From the NCBI GenBank assembly GCA_030220185.1, contig JASPKZ010002332.1, forward strand, positions 124,001-188,000: DNA of 64,000 nt. Direction: 5' to 3'. A program made the position numbers and the translations under genes. This DNA is from Diploptera punctata (taxonomy: Eukaryota; Arthropoda; Insecta; Blattodea; Blaberidae). Of the stretch, positions 1-12,517 are shown piece by piece; position 1 is the first letter of the stretch; each line of letters opens with the position of its first letter. Under the pieces are notes generated by a model, which searched no databases, was not told where the DNA came from, and worked only from the letters and a program-made list of their open reading frames with translations.

Positions 1-868
1 TAATATTGGCTTTTGTGCACTAAATTAAGCAACACAGAGTAGATAATATTATTTAAATTATTAATGAAATTAGAAACCTGAGCATCTTGCTGAAACCCAA
101 TCATATTCAAGACATAGACCAATGCATTTTTATTTATGAACGTAATTATTTTGTTTTCTTTATAATAAGAAAAAGAATAGAGGTTTATTCTAAATCTATC
201 CTATTCCCTTCTACTTTAAATTTTAAGGTGCCAATGTGTTATCACACATGAGTTATACATTTATCTCTATTTACTCTATACAACACACTTGTAGCACAAG
301 GAAAAATCACAGAGCAACACAACACCTTATTACTTTTACTGTTTACTATTTTTCACACAATGAACTTGAGTTTTATTAAAAAAAAAAGAAAGAAAAAAAA
401 AAGGAAATTAGAAAACTTAACCAAGATCCTGCAGTTTATTCCCTCTTGATGTTTAGCAATAATATGAAAATGTACTATTCGAAGAATTTGATGAGAAGTA
501 GAATGCAGATCTTTCAAACATATGACACTATCTTAGTTATACAACCTATCAAACACAGAGATTAATTTTCTATGGTTGCATAGGATATCCAAAATATAGC
601 ATATGATTTTAGTTGTATTATCAAGGGAACCAGATAATTAATTATATATTTTAATCAAAATAAAGAAACTAAGAACTGACTGAATAACAAGGTAAAAATG
701 CTTGATCTAATTGAGGAGCTTTGTAGGAAGATGCACAAGAACCATAAAATGTCCATATATGCATCAAGCAAGACCTTCAATATTATACACATTTCTGTAA
801 AAGATCTATTAGAACTATTTTAGTAATTCTGAGGCAACTGAAACTCTATAAAAATTATACTATACATA
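1..868. other. AT-rich stretch, nothing recognised
   Basis: No open frame with coding character, no terminal inverted repeat and no RNA-like fold was seen on either strand. An A-rich run lies near 379-403. Confidence 0.6.
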
Positions 869-929
869 CCCTTCTAGATTCATCATCACCATCCTCTTAT
901 CGTGTCCTACTTTCGGAAGGTCGATTCAT

Positions 930-1083
930 GCTTCTAGATTAATTTAGTTAAAAACAATAAATTTCATAAGAATTAAATGAATCGTGATTCCTTCTTACCT
1001 CATACTACGTTTTTAAACACAGCACTGCAGTATCAGTGACCCATATTGTCACCATCATCAGCTGTTTTCACAACTGTCAATAC
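930..1083 (-). mobile_element. Penelope-like element 3' fragment, family C (single arm)
   Basis: Read on the minus strand, this fragment shares its body with the palindromes at 13856-14060 and 48130-48330: an ACAG CTGATGA block, an ACTGCAGTGCTGT block, a GTTTAAA box and a TATGAGGTAAGAAGG box. Only one arm is present and the 5' side stops near 1083. It is placed with Penelope-like ends because of the shared TATGAGGT box and hammerhead-like core. That placement is inference, since this copy has no coding sequence. Confidence 0.5.
1019..1065 (-). ncRNA. Hammerhead-ribozyme-like motif (family C, decayed)
   Basis: On the minus strand, stem I is ACAG/CTGT and the core CTGATGA matches the consensus exactly. 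Stem II pairs GGTGAC with GTCACT. The second core block reads GATAC instead of GAAAC, and a short ACTGCAGT stem III follows. The nucleotide at the expected cleavage position is G, which hammerheads do not accept. The fold is kept but the copy is predicted inactive. Confidence 0.5.
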
Positions 1084-1089
1084 ATTTAT

Positions 1090-3863
1090 TTTTTGCTGTA
1101 TACCTTTGGATAGATGCCATAATTTTTTATTGTCAATACGAATGTTACATTAGGTTAGAATGACTAATCTCAAAAGTGATGAAATGTGTAAAATGCAAAA
1201 TGTAAATTAATTACATCACACAATTTTAACTGCCTTACACAAGCAGAATGGGATAGGAGACTCTAGTATATGCAAAGTAAAACTGCCACATTATAAGGAA
1301 TGTTAAGTAAAATCCGATACTCATAAATTAATGAGTAAGTAATGTAACAGTATATTTTATACTAAATTAATTTCAACTCTTACGGACCATGGGAAACATG
1401 TTAATATTTGATTAACAGTATTTTCGAAATTTGGAGCCACCGTGATTTTTTCTCAATACTATTATTATTAAAAAATATTAGTCTGGTTTCCCAGAATTCC
1501 AAATAATATTTGAAATTGTACTAGTTGCACTGCTACTTTACTTTTATACTGATTTATCAGTATCAGATTTGACTTATTTATATTCCATATACCTTGGTCA
1601 TTTTACTTTGGAGACCACTAGTTCCATACCTCATACTTCTTGTGCAAGGCCACTCTAACAAATTCAAATTATGTGGTGTAATTAATTTATTCCCTGTATA
1701 ATCAATCTTTTCAACTGTTATATATAAGAATTTTATTGTCCTATCATCTTTCTCTCTTGAAAGTAAGTTAATCTTTGATAAGAATTTTACATTCTACATT
1801 TTAATCTGGATTTCATTTTGCAAGTCAGATATATGTCTAATGTTTAAAAAATCTCTGCTAAATAACTTTTCATCAGCTTCTAAAATATATCTTTTTAATT
1901 TTTCTATTATATTCAACACCATAAAAACTAATGCTAAACACAATACAGTAGGAGATAAAATTGCAACAGCAGGAGGGAATCACAGATCTTTTACAAAGTA
2001 CATGTAAAAATGTCATTTTCAAGTTCCCTAACTCTCATGTTACACATCTAGACGTATTTACATTATTCACAGATTTAAGCTCATGTGTCGACTTCACATT
2101 GGTGCCCCATCATTCAATCAATCTTCATGCTTTTATTTTCCACTGGAGTATTTTATATTGCTCTTGCTTACCTCCATTCAGAAGTGTAATAGTAGTCAAA
2201 GCAAAACCTTGTCAACACAAATCCTACCACCAAATTAACATTTTTCCATTATCTTTCAATCAAAGTACAACTTTGCTTATAAAAAAAATACTGGAGCATT
2301 TTTTGTTAATCCATGAATTTGAGAATAACTAATAATCTTAAAACTACTTTAAAAAAATCTATGTTCATCGAATAATATCACACATTATTCTTTTTCCTAA
2401 CATCATAAAAAAATGAATAGATTTATGTCAACAAGGTCTCAACAGAAACTAAATAAATTTTAAAATCATATGCACTTGCTTCACCAACCTTTAACACGTG
2501 GAAGCAGAACGTATCCTTATGTCATATCAATGTTAAAAATTGTTCAAGTTCACTTCTACTGCAACACCACATCATGTTTTGGTGACATAATGATTTCTAT
2601 ACCAACCAACCACATATTAAATTCTATATCATTTCTTCATTTACATTTGCATTCAGTATTTTTCTAAGTCATTACAATTGCTTTGATTTATGTGCTTTGA
2701 GGAAAGTACGCAATTATTTAACTTACCTTTTATATTACTGAACAACATACACAGAAATTTCACCATTTAATATGAATAGATAACATTCTTATATTCAAAT
2801 GTATTTTTTGCCAAAACTCTTCCGATGATTCAAGTTAGAAAGTATGTTATGTGAAAAATCTACAGCTAAAAAATCAAGGCTCTAAAATGGACAAAAAATT
2901 ACGGGAAAATGAGCATTTAATATGTCAAATGGATATTCAAATAATAGCATTATAAAATTGGAATCACGCCAGAGTATTTTTCCTTCTCCTTGATGTATGT
3001 TAAATCCTAAATATATCCAAATAATTATAGTAAAATCAGTATTCTTTTATTTTAGTCATTTATAGTTATTAGTCACTAAGTATTGCAACATGATTTGTAT
3101 AAGAAGATACATTCAATGCATTCGGAAATTTATAAGTTGAATTTTACCCTGCAACATTGGTGAAAAAGAACTTTCAGACTGACATGTTAACTTTTTTTAT
3201 TATAAAAATAAATATTTTCAGTAAAAAATTGTTTCATTTTCTAACACATAAAAACTATAATATAAGGTAGCATATATTTACAGGCAAAAAAATGACAGAA
3301 GTTTAACTATAAGGATTTTTATGACAATTATTTCTGTAACAGTTTGAAGAAAGATAACATTTAAACTCATATATTACTAAATTATAGTAACAGTAGAAAT
3401 ATTGCTGCAGAAAACTTTTACCAAAAGAAGAGTTTTGACATTAATAACAGAAATCTAACATGTATGTAGAAATTAAAGTAGTTAAATCAGTTACCTGTAG
3501 AATTATTTGAGATTTTGAATATTAATTTTGTAACTAAGTTAACTTTCAAATTGAACTTAGTTGTTACTTGATCCTACTGAGGATACTTTTTACACCCTTT
3601 ATAAACCCCAAGTAGTTTCTAACATTGCCACAACAATCTTTACAGGAAAACAATTATTTATACGATATTACTCCCACTAAACATATAAACTCACAAGGAT
3701 AAATCTCTCATTTTTTGGTGCACACGTAACATTTTAGAGAATCATAAACAATTTACAATGTCCAAACAGTTGCCTCAGGATGAAGAAGCAAATTCTTACT
3801 GCAACTTTTCATGCTTCTCCCTACAAGGAGAATAGGGCAAAAAAGGAAAGCCAGAATTAACAT
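1090..3863. other. AT-rich stretch, nothing recognised
   Basis: The longest open frame (1961-2332, plus, 123 codons, non-ATG start) resembles no family I know, has no repeat or domain pattern and is rich in the residues expected from random AT-rich DNA. I regard it as chance. No inverted repeats, tRNA-like folds or transposon ends were seen. Confidence 0.55.
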
Positions 3864-3957
3864 TGAAATAGTTACTTATTTTAGGAATTCACACTATGAG
3901 GTATATTCATTTAGGTAAAATCTTATCACTCACCTCATATTATTATTCTTATTTTAA

Positions 3958-4000
3958 TATAAACTAGTTTCAGAACTTGTTTCCGTTCCATCTTCAGTAG
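3958..4000 (-). ncRNA. Hammerhead-ribozyme-like motif, family A left arm
   Basis: On the minus strand: core CTGAAGA, one extra T, stem II GGAAC/GTTCT (one G-U pair), then GAAAC and a degenerate stem III (ACTA with TATT in place of TAGT). The canonical GUC cleavage triplet seen in other family A copies is lost here. Confidence 0.5.
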
Positions 4001-4174
4001 CTTCATGACCGTTGTTCTGTCGTCTTGAAGAGCCATCTTTCGCGCCTTCCATTGGCAGACTGAAAAACCTCGAAACCAGGTCATTCTCCCCAGGAATTTC
4101 AAGGTTCATGAACTTGCCAATGGAAGGAGCGTAAGATGGCTCTTCAAGACGACAGAACAATGGTCGTGAAGATA

Positions 4175-4217
4175 CTGAAGATGAATGGAAACAAAGTTCT
4201 GAAACTAGTTTATATTA
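4175..4217 (+). ncRNA. Hammerhead-like motif, family A right arm, decayed
   Basis: CTGAAGA (4175-4181) and GAAAC (4201-4205) keep the right order and spacing, but stem II pairing is weakened by substitutions. Stem III and the cleavage triplet are changed as in the opposite arm. Confidence 0.4.
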
Positions 4218-4273
4218 AAATAAGAAGATTAATATGAGGTGAGTGATAAAATTTTATCTAAACTGAAATAGTT

Positions 4274-6130
4274 GCTGCAATAAGCAACATGAGGTCATTT
4301 AATATGGATTTGCTATTTCTCATATAAATAGCTATCCAATTGTGGTTGAGAGATTGGTAAGACCCATGAATTTCCTGAAAATGTAGTAACTGTTGGGACT
4401 TCAATCAAACACCTCTGAAATGAAAGCCTACTATCTCATAAATATAGATAATATTTGAATGTTCACTAGAGTGACTAAAAAATCAGATAAACGAACATAA
4501 AGAAACAAAGTTCAAGCAAAATTTTCAATGAGAAAACAAAACAAGACTTAGAGACAATATTCAAATGCATACATTATGTTACTAGTAAATTGTAAAGTTT
4601 TGAAAAATTTTAACTTAAAAAAAAAAAAGACAATTATGAAAAATACATATCTGTTTTCAAGAGATGAAATGATGACGAGACTATTTTGTAGTAAAAATAT
4701 TAGAAATGACATGATTGATAAAGTAAAGCTGTAATATTGTAAATCCTGAAACTGTTTACTATCAAATATGCTAACAACAAATTGAAATAAAACCTTTGAA
4801 AAGTGTCCTTTTGACATCGGATTTTCAATTTACCTTTAAAAGAAAATTAAAAAGGGAAATTTAAAAAAAAATAAACTTTTTAAAAATTCTTTTCAAGTGT
4901 AGGAACTCAAAATAAAATGCTCGAGAACTCCTCATTGTTTGTCTTTCCTTTCCATGGAACAAGATTGAAGGCCTTTGTCCTTTCTTCAACTCTAATAAAT
5001 TAAATTTTTTCTTATTAAAGGTAGACTTATTTTAGATGAAAATTAAAACAAAATTGGAATATGTCATATCTCAATGATAACACAAACTATGACATGTCTA
5101 GGTAAAACTATACCAAATAATATTCCATATTTCAGATATATTTTATACAATTTTTATCTTTCACTAATATTATAAGAAATTATAGCTTCATTTTTTGGCA
5201 CTTTTACCACTGATATTCATATTTTAGGAAAATGAAAAATTTAAAGATCAAGAGCAAGCAAGCTCAATAATGTCTTGGTTTCAACGTGAACAACCATGCA
5301 AACAGATAACTGTACAAACATTCTGAATAGCAATAAAGATTATGAAATTTGAAAATATCTCACATTTTAATTTATCATCATACGAGGCACCTCATTGGAC
5401 AATGAAAACTGTGTACGACACACTAAAATGAGAAGAAATCGCCCACAAATGGACTAAATTGTTGCTAATAGTTGTATCTGACTACATTACAACTTTTGTT
5501 AACTGGTGTAAGTGAGATTGAAGTAGCTATAAGCACATTTTGCTGGCATCAATGCAAATATAGAATTCTATAATGGTATCTAAATTTTCTTATACCATCA
5601 GCATTCTAATTCCTAACAATGGTGAAATCATTTTGTTATTGTTTTAATATTAAATTGTTAACAGTAGTGTGACAGGGGAGGCTGTAAGACAACCTACTTT
5701 CCCATGAATCTATGTAATGTAAGGTTAGTGTGAACACTTATCCCAGCCATATGATAACTAAATTGATTATTCAAGATAAGTTTCTCACAGGTAATTCATG
5801 CATTCTAATTAGTTTAAAACATTCAAATATATTTGAAGTAGTAGTTATTTAAGTGAATTGTATACTGTATTGTAAAATTGAACCAAAATGTTTATACAAA
5901 AACTACTCTATTTAAGTGGAAGAGAAAATGGTTTTAATCTATAGATGATATTTTATTAATAAAGCTTAATTTATAAAAAAAATACAAGTATGGCAAACTT
6001 AACAGTAATTTCACACACAAACAATTAGATGAGCTATTGAAAGAGCAGATAGATGAAATAAAACTTGTAAAAATTTTATAAAGACTTTCTTTCTGTAATA
6101 TTGTATGTTTTATAAGAGAGCTTGTAAAAA
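4274..6130. other. AT-rich stretch, nothing recognised
   Basis: No coding signal or element ends were recognised. A short GA dinucleotide run sits at 6137-6152, just before the mariner element. Confidence 0.55.
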
Positions 6131-6218
6131 TTGACAAAGAGAGAGAGAGAGAACTGCCCAATTAGTGGAAAACTAGCAATTATAACTAGCAATTATCAAT
6201 AATTTGGTATCCAATGTA

Positions 6219-7134
6219 CGAGGGTGGATCAAATATAAATCGGAATTTGTATCTGGATATTCTGGTAGCAACTGCAAAGGTTGCGGTTTGGAGGGGAAGT
6301 TGGTGGGGGTGTCTGGAGTAGGGATCTTGATGTGTCACACTTCGAAGGGTGGCCGCTTGCTTCAGTACGCCATGAGCGAGCAAGAGGTACACGCGTCTGT
6401 TGCGCAACGCATTACTATTAAGTTTTTGGCGAAAGAAGGCACTAAACCTTCTGAAACAGTTCGGGGAAGCAACCCTTTCAAAGACGCAGGTTTATGATTG
6501 GCACAAAAAAATTTTAGCAGGCCAGGATTCAGTGGAAAATGAGCCCCACCAAAGACGGCAACGAACAAGCATCACTGCAGACAACATTCATGCTGTATGG
6601 GACCTTATTGAGGAGGATCGGTGCATAACAATTTCTGAAATTGCTTCACACATTGGAATAAGCTTCGGAAGTGTTCAAGCCATCATCAGTGATGAACTCA
6701 AATTCCGAAAATTGTCTGCCAGGTGGGTTCCTCGGCTCCTCAGCCAGGAACAAAAAAATTTGCGCCAGGAAGTGTCTCAGAGGCATCCGAGTCGCTACGA
6801 GGAGGAAGGAGATGATTTTCTGAATCGCATTGTGACCTCTGATGAAACAGATTTGTCACCCTGCGACTACCATTTGTTTGGGCCACTGAAAGAAGACCTG
6901 GGAGGAAGGCGGTTTGGTGACAATGCAGCGGTAGAGGAGTTCGTGGGCAACTGGCTGACTACACATCATCCCTCATTCTTCAAGGACGGCATCAAAAAGT
7001 TGCCAACTCGATGGCAAAAGTGTGTTGGAAATACAGGAGACTATGTAGAAAAATGAGGTGGTGGTTTTGTATTTTTTTTGTTAATTCAATAAAATTGTAA
7101 ACAATAATTCCGGTTTATATTTGATTCACCCTCA
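6219..7134 (+). mobile_element. mariner-type DNA transposon, internally deleted
   Basis: The ends are 29-bp terminal inverted repeats beginning CGAGGGTGGATCAAATATAA on the left and, read inward, TGAGGGTGAATCAAATATAA on the right. They lie between TA dinucleotides (6217-6218 and 7135-7136), the expected mariner target duplication. At 916 bp the element is shorter than the usual 1.25-1.35 kb because the middle of the transposase gene is missing. With no working transposase it could move only in trans. Confidence 0.9.
6372..7056 (+). pseudogene. mariner transposase, frameshifted and missing its catalytic centre
   Basis: The likely start is the ATG at 6372 (MSEQEVHASVAQR). The frame shifts near 6430-6450 and then runs open to 7056. 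Recognisable parts, in order, are the N-terminal helix-turn-helix (GEATLSKTQVYDWHKK), a second helix-turn-helix (ITISEIASHIGISFGSVQAI), the first catalytic aspartate region (RIVTSDET) and then directly the third (LSPCDYHLFGPLK), followed by a normal C-terminus (LPTRWQKCVGN). The second catalytic aspartate and roughly 120 residues between the first and third are deleted near 6849. The protein could bind the ends at most; it cannot cut. Confidence 0.88.
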
Positions 7135-7139
7135 TAAAA

Positions 7140-7740
7140 CATAAATAATTACAATACTGAAAACGTTCTGAGTATAACAAATTAAAATAATGAATTACCA
7201 TGTGAATTAGTTTCTCAAAATGAATAGATATATCATGTGGCAAAAAATGAACTTGAGATAAAAGCAATAATAGATAGCCCTATTTTATTCTACTAATATC
7301 ATTATTGTATATTTAGAGCAAGCCTTACCTTAATTACTAGAATTAAAGAATGTCAATATATTTCACTTCACATTGATTAAATAAAAATAAATTGTCACTC
7401 AAATAAAAATAAATGTTTTCAAATCTTTGGGAATAATGACTACCAAACAGAAACTAAAAGATTAGAAAAGAATGCAATGCCAAATAAAATCTACCAATTA
7501 TAAATGACTACACAATACTGCTCTAAACATATGCCAATATAAATGACATACCATGTCAATTGAGATAAAATCACGACTAACTAAAATAAAAGAACTGCCA
7601 TTATCTGTACACACATTGGTAAATAGCTTTGACGCATCAAAACGGGTAACTATTATTCTATATTCTGCATTGCAATATAAGATATGGAATTTCATTGTGA
7701 ACATTTTTTTTTTCATTGTCACTCAGAAATAAAGAATGTT
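7140..7740. other. AT-rich stretch, nothing recognised
   Basis: No open frame of interest, inverted repeat or RNA fold was seen between the mariner element and the AAT microsatellite. Confidence 0.55.
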
Positions 7741-7744
7741 GCAT

Positions 7745-7745
<1 letters not shown>

Positions 7746-7791
<46 letters not shown>
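7746..7791. repeat. (AAT)n microsatellite
   Basis: About 15 uninterrupted AAT units directly abut the 3' side of the minus-strand LINE fragment. An AAT-rich tail is common at the 3' end of insect LINEs, so it may be the element's own tail. Confidence 0.95.
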
Positions 7792-7792
<1 letters not shown>

Positions 7793-8290
7793 GAAGAAAT
7801 GTACACAAATGTGCATGAGCAGTTATTCAGTCCATTTTCTGTGTTATTGATTGGTAGTTTGTTCACTGTAGGGCACTTATCACAGTATATCACATGATGT
7901 TTTCCAAATTTTGAGTCACAGAATTTGCAAGCACAAGTCTCGCATTCTGAGTGGTAAAGAATGGTATTGCATGCTTTGAAATTAAATTCATGTACTGCTA
8001 GTCTCGTGGTGTGTTGCATGCACCAATTGGTTCTGGTCCAACTCTTGTCAACCATGGTGCTGGTGGCATAGAAATTGTCCTCTGCAGAAAGAGCATGTAG
8101 TGTATATCTTTAATTAAGAAGCGTTGCTGGACTATATGTTTACTAAACCATTATGGTATATATTTTGAAAGTCCTAATGTCCTTTTCAGGTATGTGGTTT
8201 TCACTTTTTCCCAGGTTTCTACCTCTCTCTTAGTCAGATGTTCTTATATAGGCTACCCTATTATTCCATAGGTGTATATTGCATTATACA
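7792..8290 (-). pseudogene. non-LTR retrotransposon (LINE) reverse transcriptase C-terminal remnant
   Basis: Read on the minus strand, broken frames give LTKREVETWEKVKTTYLKR followed by LGLSKYIP, then FLIKDIHYMLFL, then a Cys/His cluster (CETCACKFCDSKFGKHHVIYC). This order is typical of the region after the reverse-transcriptase domain in insect LINEs, which ends in a zinc-knuckle-like segment. Stops and frameshifts interrupt it, so it is a dead 5'-truncated copy. Confidence 0.7.
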
Positions 8291-8299
8291 GAATGTCTA

Positions 8300-8865
8300 T
8301 CAAATCTAGATAAAGAAATGTTTCTTTGATTTAAACAAATTCTGTCACTTATATTACACTGGGCTAAAGTTTGAGGGAATTATGTTCTTCTTGTTTTTAC
8401 TTTAAAGAATTTACTTCAACATAACAAATGCTCACCATCTACTAAATGGTTGTCCTAAAACAACTGTATAGTCAAAATTGAATATCTTTATCAAATACAT
8501 GATAAATGTCAACATTATAGAGATCTTTTCATTTAAAGGAGTAAAATTTACTATAAAATATAATGGCTTGATGTAAAAATGTTTAGTAACACAATGCAAT
8601 TTATCTTATTGAACTACATAATATATTTAATGTAAGTTTTTGAACTGATATTAAAGATGTGATTATGTGAAATACTAATATTAAGGTAATATAGTTGATG
8701 TCAAAATTTTTAAAATCTGGGGACCAAAATAAATAGAAGTGAATACACAAATTTGTCTGTTAAGTTATAAGAATATTTATTATTATAATCAGGACTACAA
8801 AATTAAATTTATAATAAAATTTTTCATACCTAAAATGTTATATTTTATATTTGCACACACAATAC

Positions 8866-8900
<35 letters not shown>

Positions 8901-9900
8901 TATGATAAAATAAATGCCTGGACGGCATATATATTCTAAAAAAAAAATGTGCATTTTCTGCAACTTAATATTTCTCATAACATGTATACTAATGTCGACA
9001 ATTTTAGTTTCATGAAATAGCACATAACTGTATCAAATAAAGTCATATGAGTAAAATGTCCCTTCTGTGTAATGTAACAAACTACATTTTCTAAGCATAA
9101 ATGTTTAATATAATGTAATGTAATGCAATGCTAATTACCTATCAATGTTTGTATACTAATGTTTTTGTAGATCTTTGCTCTTGTTATTCCATAATTTTAT
9201 TTCCTAAAATGTTGCCTAAACTTTTGTAACCAATTTTAACTTCATATTGATGCGATTTGTTTGGTTATTTAATTTTATCTTTTGAAAAAAAATATCTAAA
9301 TTCATTTCACAGATGCAGGTACTATACATGTATTATTAAATTAGCAGTAATTCATTGATAACAAAATTTTAATAGACTGTATGATGGAAGAAATCTGGTG
9401 GTTTGTGTTTTTATTTCTGTTTCCACCCTCACTGATACAATCACATGTTAAAAGATATTTTTTGTAGTGTCTATAAATAAAATAGAAGCTGAAGTTAATT
9501 CCAAATCTGAATATTAATGACCTCATAATTAAGTCAGTTTAATAAATAAATCAAACCAATGTGTCCCACCTCTGCGCATTTCACTGTCCTCTCTATGCAC
9601 AACTCTGAAGCAAAATACCCAAATTGCATGTAATAATTTGTGAAAATGTATTCATGTAGTTATTTGTGCATGATTAATACTAACTAATTTATTTATGAGC
9701 ATATTAAAAGTCAATGATATTTTTCTATAGTTGGTTCCAGATGTCTAAGGAGCAGATGTAAACAGTGGTTGTAAAGGCGGAAAAGTGCACTTCACAAGCA
9801 GATAAACCTTACGAGTACATCGACACGCAATTACTGTTTCATAACATATTTGTTTAACAACAATGAAATGCAATACTGACAATAATAATGAAATTAATAA
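8300..9900. other. AT-rich stretch with a TA dinucleotide tract, no gene recognised
   Basis: Apart from the TA tract at 8868-8898, I see no element ends or coding signal. The segments at 9560-9620 and 9740-9840 are slightly richer in G+C but have no long frame. Confidence 0.5.
8868..8898. repeat. (TA)n microsatellite
   Basis: Uninterrupted TA dinucleotides, about 15 units. Confidence 0.95.
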
Positions 9901-9905
9901 TGATA

Positions 9906-9907
<2 letters not shown>

Positions 9908-9970
<63 letters not shown>

Positions 9971-10119
9971 TAATGATAATAATATAATAGTAATACTACT
10001 ACTACTAATAATAATAATTAATAATGCTAATACTAATAATGAATACCAATAATAATAATATTATAATAATACTAATAATATAATAAAAATAAATAGTACT
10101 AATATTAATAATAAATACC

Positions 10120-10162
<43 letters not shown>

Positions 10163-10163
10163 T
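9908..10163. repeat. Compound (AAT)n microsatellite
   Basis: A pure AAT tract of more than 20 units is followed by degenerate AAT, ACT and ATA units and ends in a second pure AAT stretch. The mixed centre indicates an old tract with renewed expansion at its edges. Confidence 0.95.
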
Positions 10164-10378
10164 CTAATTGCCGTGTGAGGGTTCTCCTTCAATAACGTTT
10201 TATAAACGTTTATAATTGTCTGTATTTCTCCCGAACGAAATCCTTTCTTCTGTTTATGTTTCTTCACAGGAGACATTATGGAAGGACCTGGCATAGAATT
10301 ATCGGGCATTTTTTCAGAAAGGGATACTGCAGTTATTAAAAGACACTTGCACACGCCAGCTAAATATATCACATTCAT
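10164..10378 (-). pseudogene. N-terminal fragment of an unidentified DDE transposase or related HTH protein
   Basis: A minus-strand frame reads MPDNSMPGPSIMSP and then KKGFRSGEIQTIINVYKTLL, followed by KENPHTAI, after which it runs into the AAT microsatellite. The FRSGE...IINVYK pattern resembles the opening of helix-turn-helix regions at the start of some insect DNA-transposon proteins. The rest of the gene is absent on the far side of the repeat. I cannot name the family, and it could be a truncated host-gene exon. Confidence 0.4.
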
Positions 10379-10489
10379 TACTGTAGGCTCAACACTTATT
10401 TAATTTTACTGAACATAACGCTTCATCAATACTTAGCACATAAGTGATACTGAGGGAAAAACAAGAACTTGTGTTGTAATAACTGACTA

Positions 10490-10985
10490 ACTAACTCACT
10501 GGCACAATCGAAACCGTAGATTCATGGCCGTGCGGATATAAGCTCTCCATACATCCCTATCCTTAGCTAATGTTTTCCAATCATTCCCTGTATAATCTAC
10601 TTCCCTCAGATGATAGTTAATATTATTCTCCTATCTTATTCTTGATCTACCAACTGGGCGTTTTCCCTCTGGTTTTCTTATAAGAAGTTTCCATGCACCT
10701 CTTTCATTCCCCATTCGTGCTGCATGTCCTGCCCATCGCAATCTACGATACTTAACTGTTCTTATTATATCTGGCTTCCTATAAAGACCATCTAGTTCAC
10801 TGTTATGTAGTGTTCTCCATTCAACTGTCTGTTCATCTCCCTTTGGTCCAAAAATTTCCTAAAAACTTTATTCTCAAATACTCGTAATCTCCTTTCTTCC
10901 CTTAAAGTAAGAACCCATGTTTCGCATCCACGTAATGTAACTGGTAGAATAATAGTTTAATATATTTTCAGTTTAACGTTTTTTT
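10490..10985 (-). pseudogene. LINE reverse transcriptase 3' end (WRAYVR-type tail), copy 1
   Basis: On the minus strand the broken frames give an LRGCETWVLTLREERRLRVF-type segment, YRRLRWAGHAARMGNERGAW and LLIRKPEGKRPVGRSR, then a terminal stretch equivalent to MYGELIS in a shifted frame. This is the standard order at the C-terminus of a widespread insect LINE group. Two other short 3' tails of the same family lie at 28500-28665 and 31678-31785. Several frameshifts make it non-functional. Confidence 0.8.
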
Positions 10986-11289
10986 TTAAAGGAGTTGGGA
11001 CAACAATAGTCTCTGACTTACATCGTAATATTGTGAATAATGCTCATGTGGGATTTCCCACCAGACACTTGCAACGCAACCAATGACGCGCCAGCATTTT
11101 AAATGAAAGGGAGGCTGGCTTACTGCTTTGCTCCGAAGACATCTGGAATTTGGTATAGTTTTGATGATTAAACTCAATATTTTTTTAGAATGGCACGTAC
11201 ACATATTAAATATTGGAATTCAGATTTTAATTATTTTCCTACATAATAATTCAGACGTTTTTAAATAAACCACTGTTCATATTTATCAT

Positions 11290-11660
11290 TTTAGTCCAAA
11301 GAACTATTATGGTCTACAAACAAATTCTCATTCCATCTCTTCGTGGGATGTCTCTAAAATTTTTCTATTTGGCATACAATTTAATCTGCCCTAAGGGATC
11401 CTTTGGGCATTTAGTTGACATGCTGTAACCGTTAGTTTGTTGGTTGTGAACATAGTCCGATACTGTCACAGATTTGGTCTTCTGTAGAATATCTTCATTT
11501 CTTATGTTCTCCCAAATAGTATGGCTTGCTACATTTCATCTTGTTGGGTGAAATTCTACTCCTGTCTATTGTCATATAGACTATGCTTCACTTTCATAGC
11601 ATAAGATAGGTCTTATGAGCCATTTATTTGGACAGGTTAATTTGTGTCATTGTGCAAGAA
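11290..11660 (-). pseudogene. LINE reverse transcriptase C-terminal remnant, second family
   Basis: Minus-strand frames include a YESEAWTMTTRQESRISPNK segment and, further on, QHVN and MPKGSLRAD. These match in order the better-preserved plus-strand copy at 15632-16084 (YGSEAWTLKRQHESRIMACE). Multiple stops and shifts show an old copy. Confidence 0.65.
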
Positions 11661-11664
11661 TTTT

Positions 11665-12515
11665 ATTACTCTACATATTATATTATATCCAAAGATTTAA
11701 ACTTGAAAAAAGAAAAAATCTGCTAAAACAATAGTTTGTAGCTGAGGTAAATAATTTAATTAACTATTACCAAAATTCTTTGTCAATACTATTTTAAATA
11801 ATAGTATCATGAACATATTTTAATTATAACACTCTTACTATACAAATTTTAGCATTCAAATTTAGAACATTCTTATATAACAAATGTTTAGATCTTGAAT
11901 GGACAATTAAAATTAAAGAAAAAAAACTGGTGATATGGATATTATTGACATTCCTTACAGTATATAAAAAATAACAAAAATTGGCTTGCTCACACTAACC
12001 TGAGTTGTAGCGGCGCTTTATGATGCGATTTTTTTATTTTAAAATTAAGATGGCTGCCAATCAACAGTTTAATTTATACTGATAGCACTGCTATCTTTGG
12101 GAGTTAAATTGTAAAGGAAAGCATGCAAAAGCAACCTAAAGTGACATATAATTATAGTAAAAGTTTTGACTTTTGGAATGTACCAACAGAACCATTCTGA
12201 ATAATCAAACATTTAAAATTACCATAAGACTACCCATGCAAACAAACTTGAATTTAATTTATTTGAGAAACAATGTTTCTTTTAAAATATTTAATTTTAA
12301 GAAGTGATATTTTGAGGCTTCTTTTGTTTTTTAAAGATTTTTCAAATTCAATATTTTATAAATATGAAAACATACTTAGAGTGGAAGTATATAAATGAAC
12401 ATTATTCAATTACAAAATTTTATAATGATCATGAACAAAGACATGATTTAAAAATATAAAACATTAAAAAAAATTCAGTTTTTAATTTTTCAGGTCTTTT
12501 TAATTAGAAATCAAG
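11665..12515. other. AT-rich stretch, nothing recognised
   Basis: A short segment of higher G+C lies near 11995-12060, with no open frame. Nothing else stands out. Confidence 0.5.
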
Positions 12516-12517
12516 TT

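Larger units (their letters stand above)
3874..4263. mobile_element. Palindromic Penelope-like element, family A copy 1
   Basis: Two inverted arms meet near 4075-4115. Both read outward from a coding tail, through a hammerhead-like motif, to the TATGAGGTGAGTG box. The left arm continues to an outer end GAATTCACACTATGAGGT. The minus-strand arm holds an open tail (3954-4160) with the motifs GENDLVSRFFSLPMEGAKDG and SSRRQNNG, shared with the copies at 40.2 and 40.5 kb. A 10-bp direct repeat, TGAAATAGTT, flanks the element (3864-3873 and 4264-4273) and is read as a target duplication. The tail resembles the region after the endonuclease in the 44.2-kb Penelope-like copy, which is why the family is assigned there. 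Confidence 0.65.

Noticed and set aside
1961..2332. Longest AT-rich open frame as a gene
   Set aside because: Non-ATG start, random-like residue use, no domain, no splice context; chance is sufficient.
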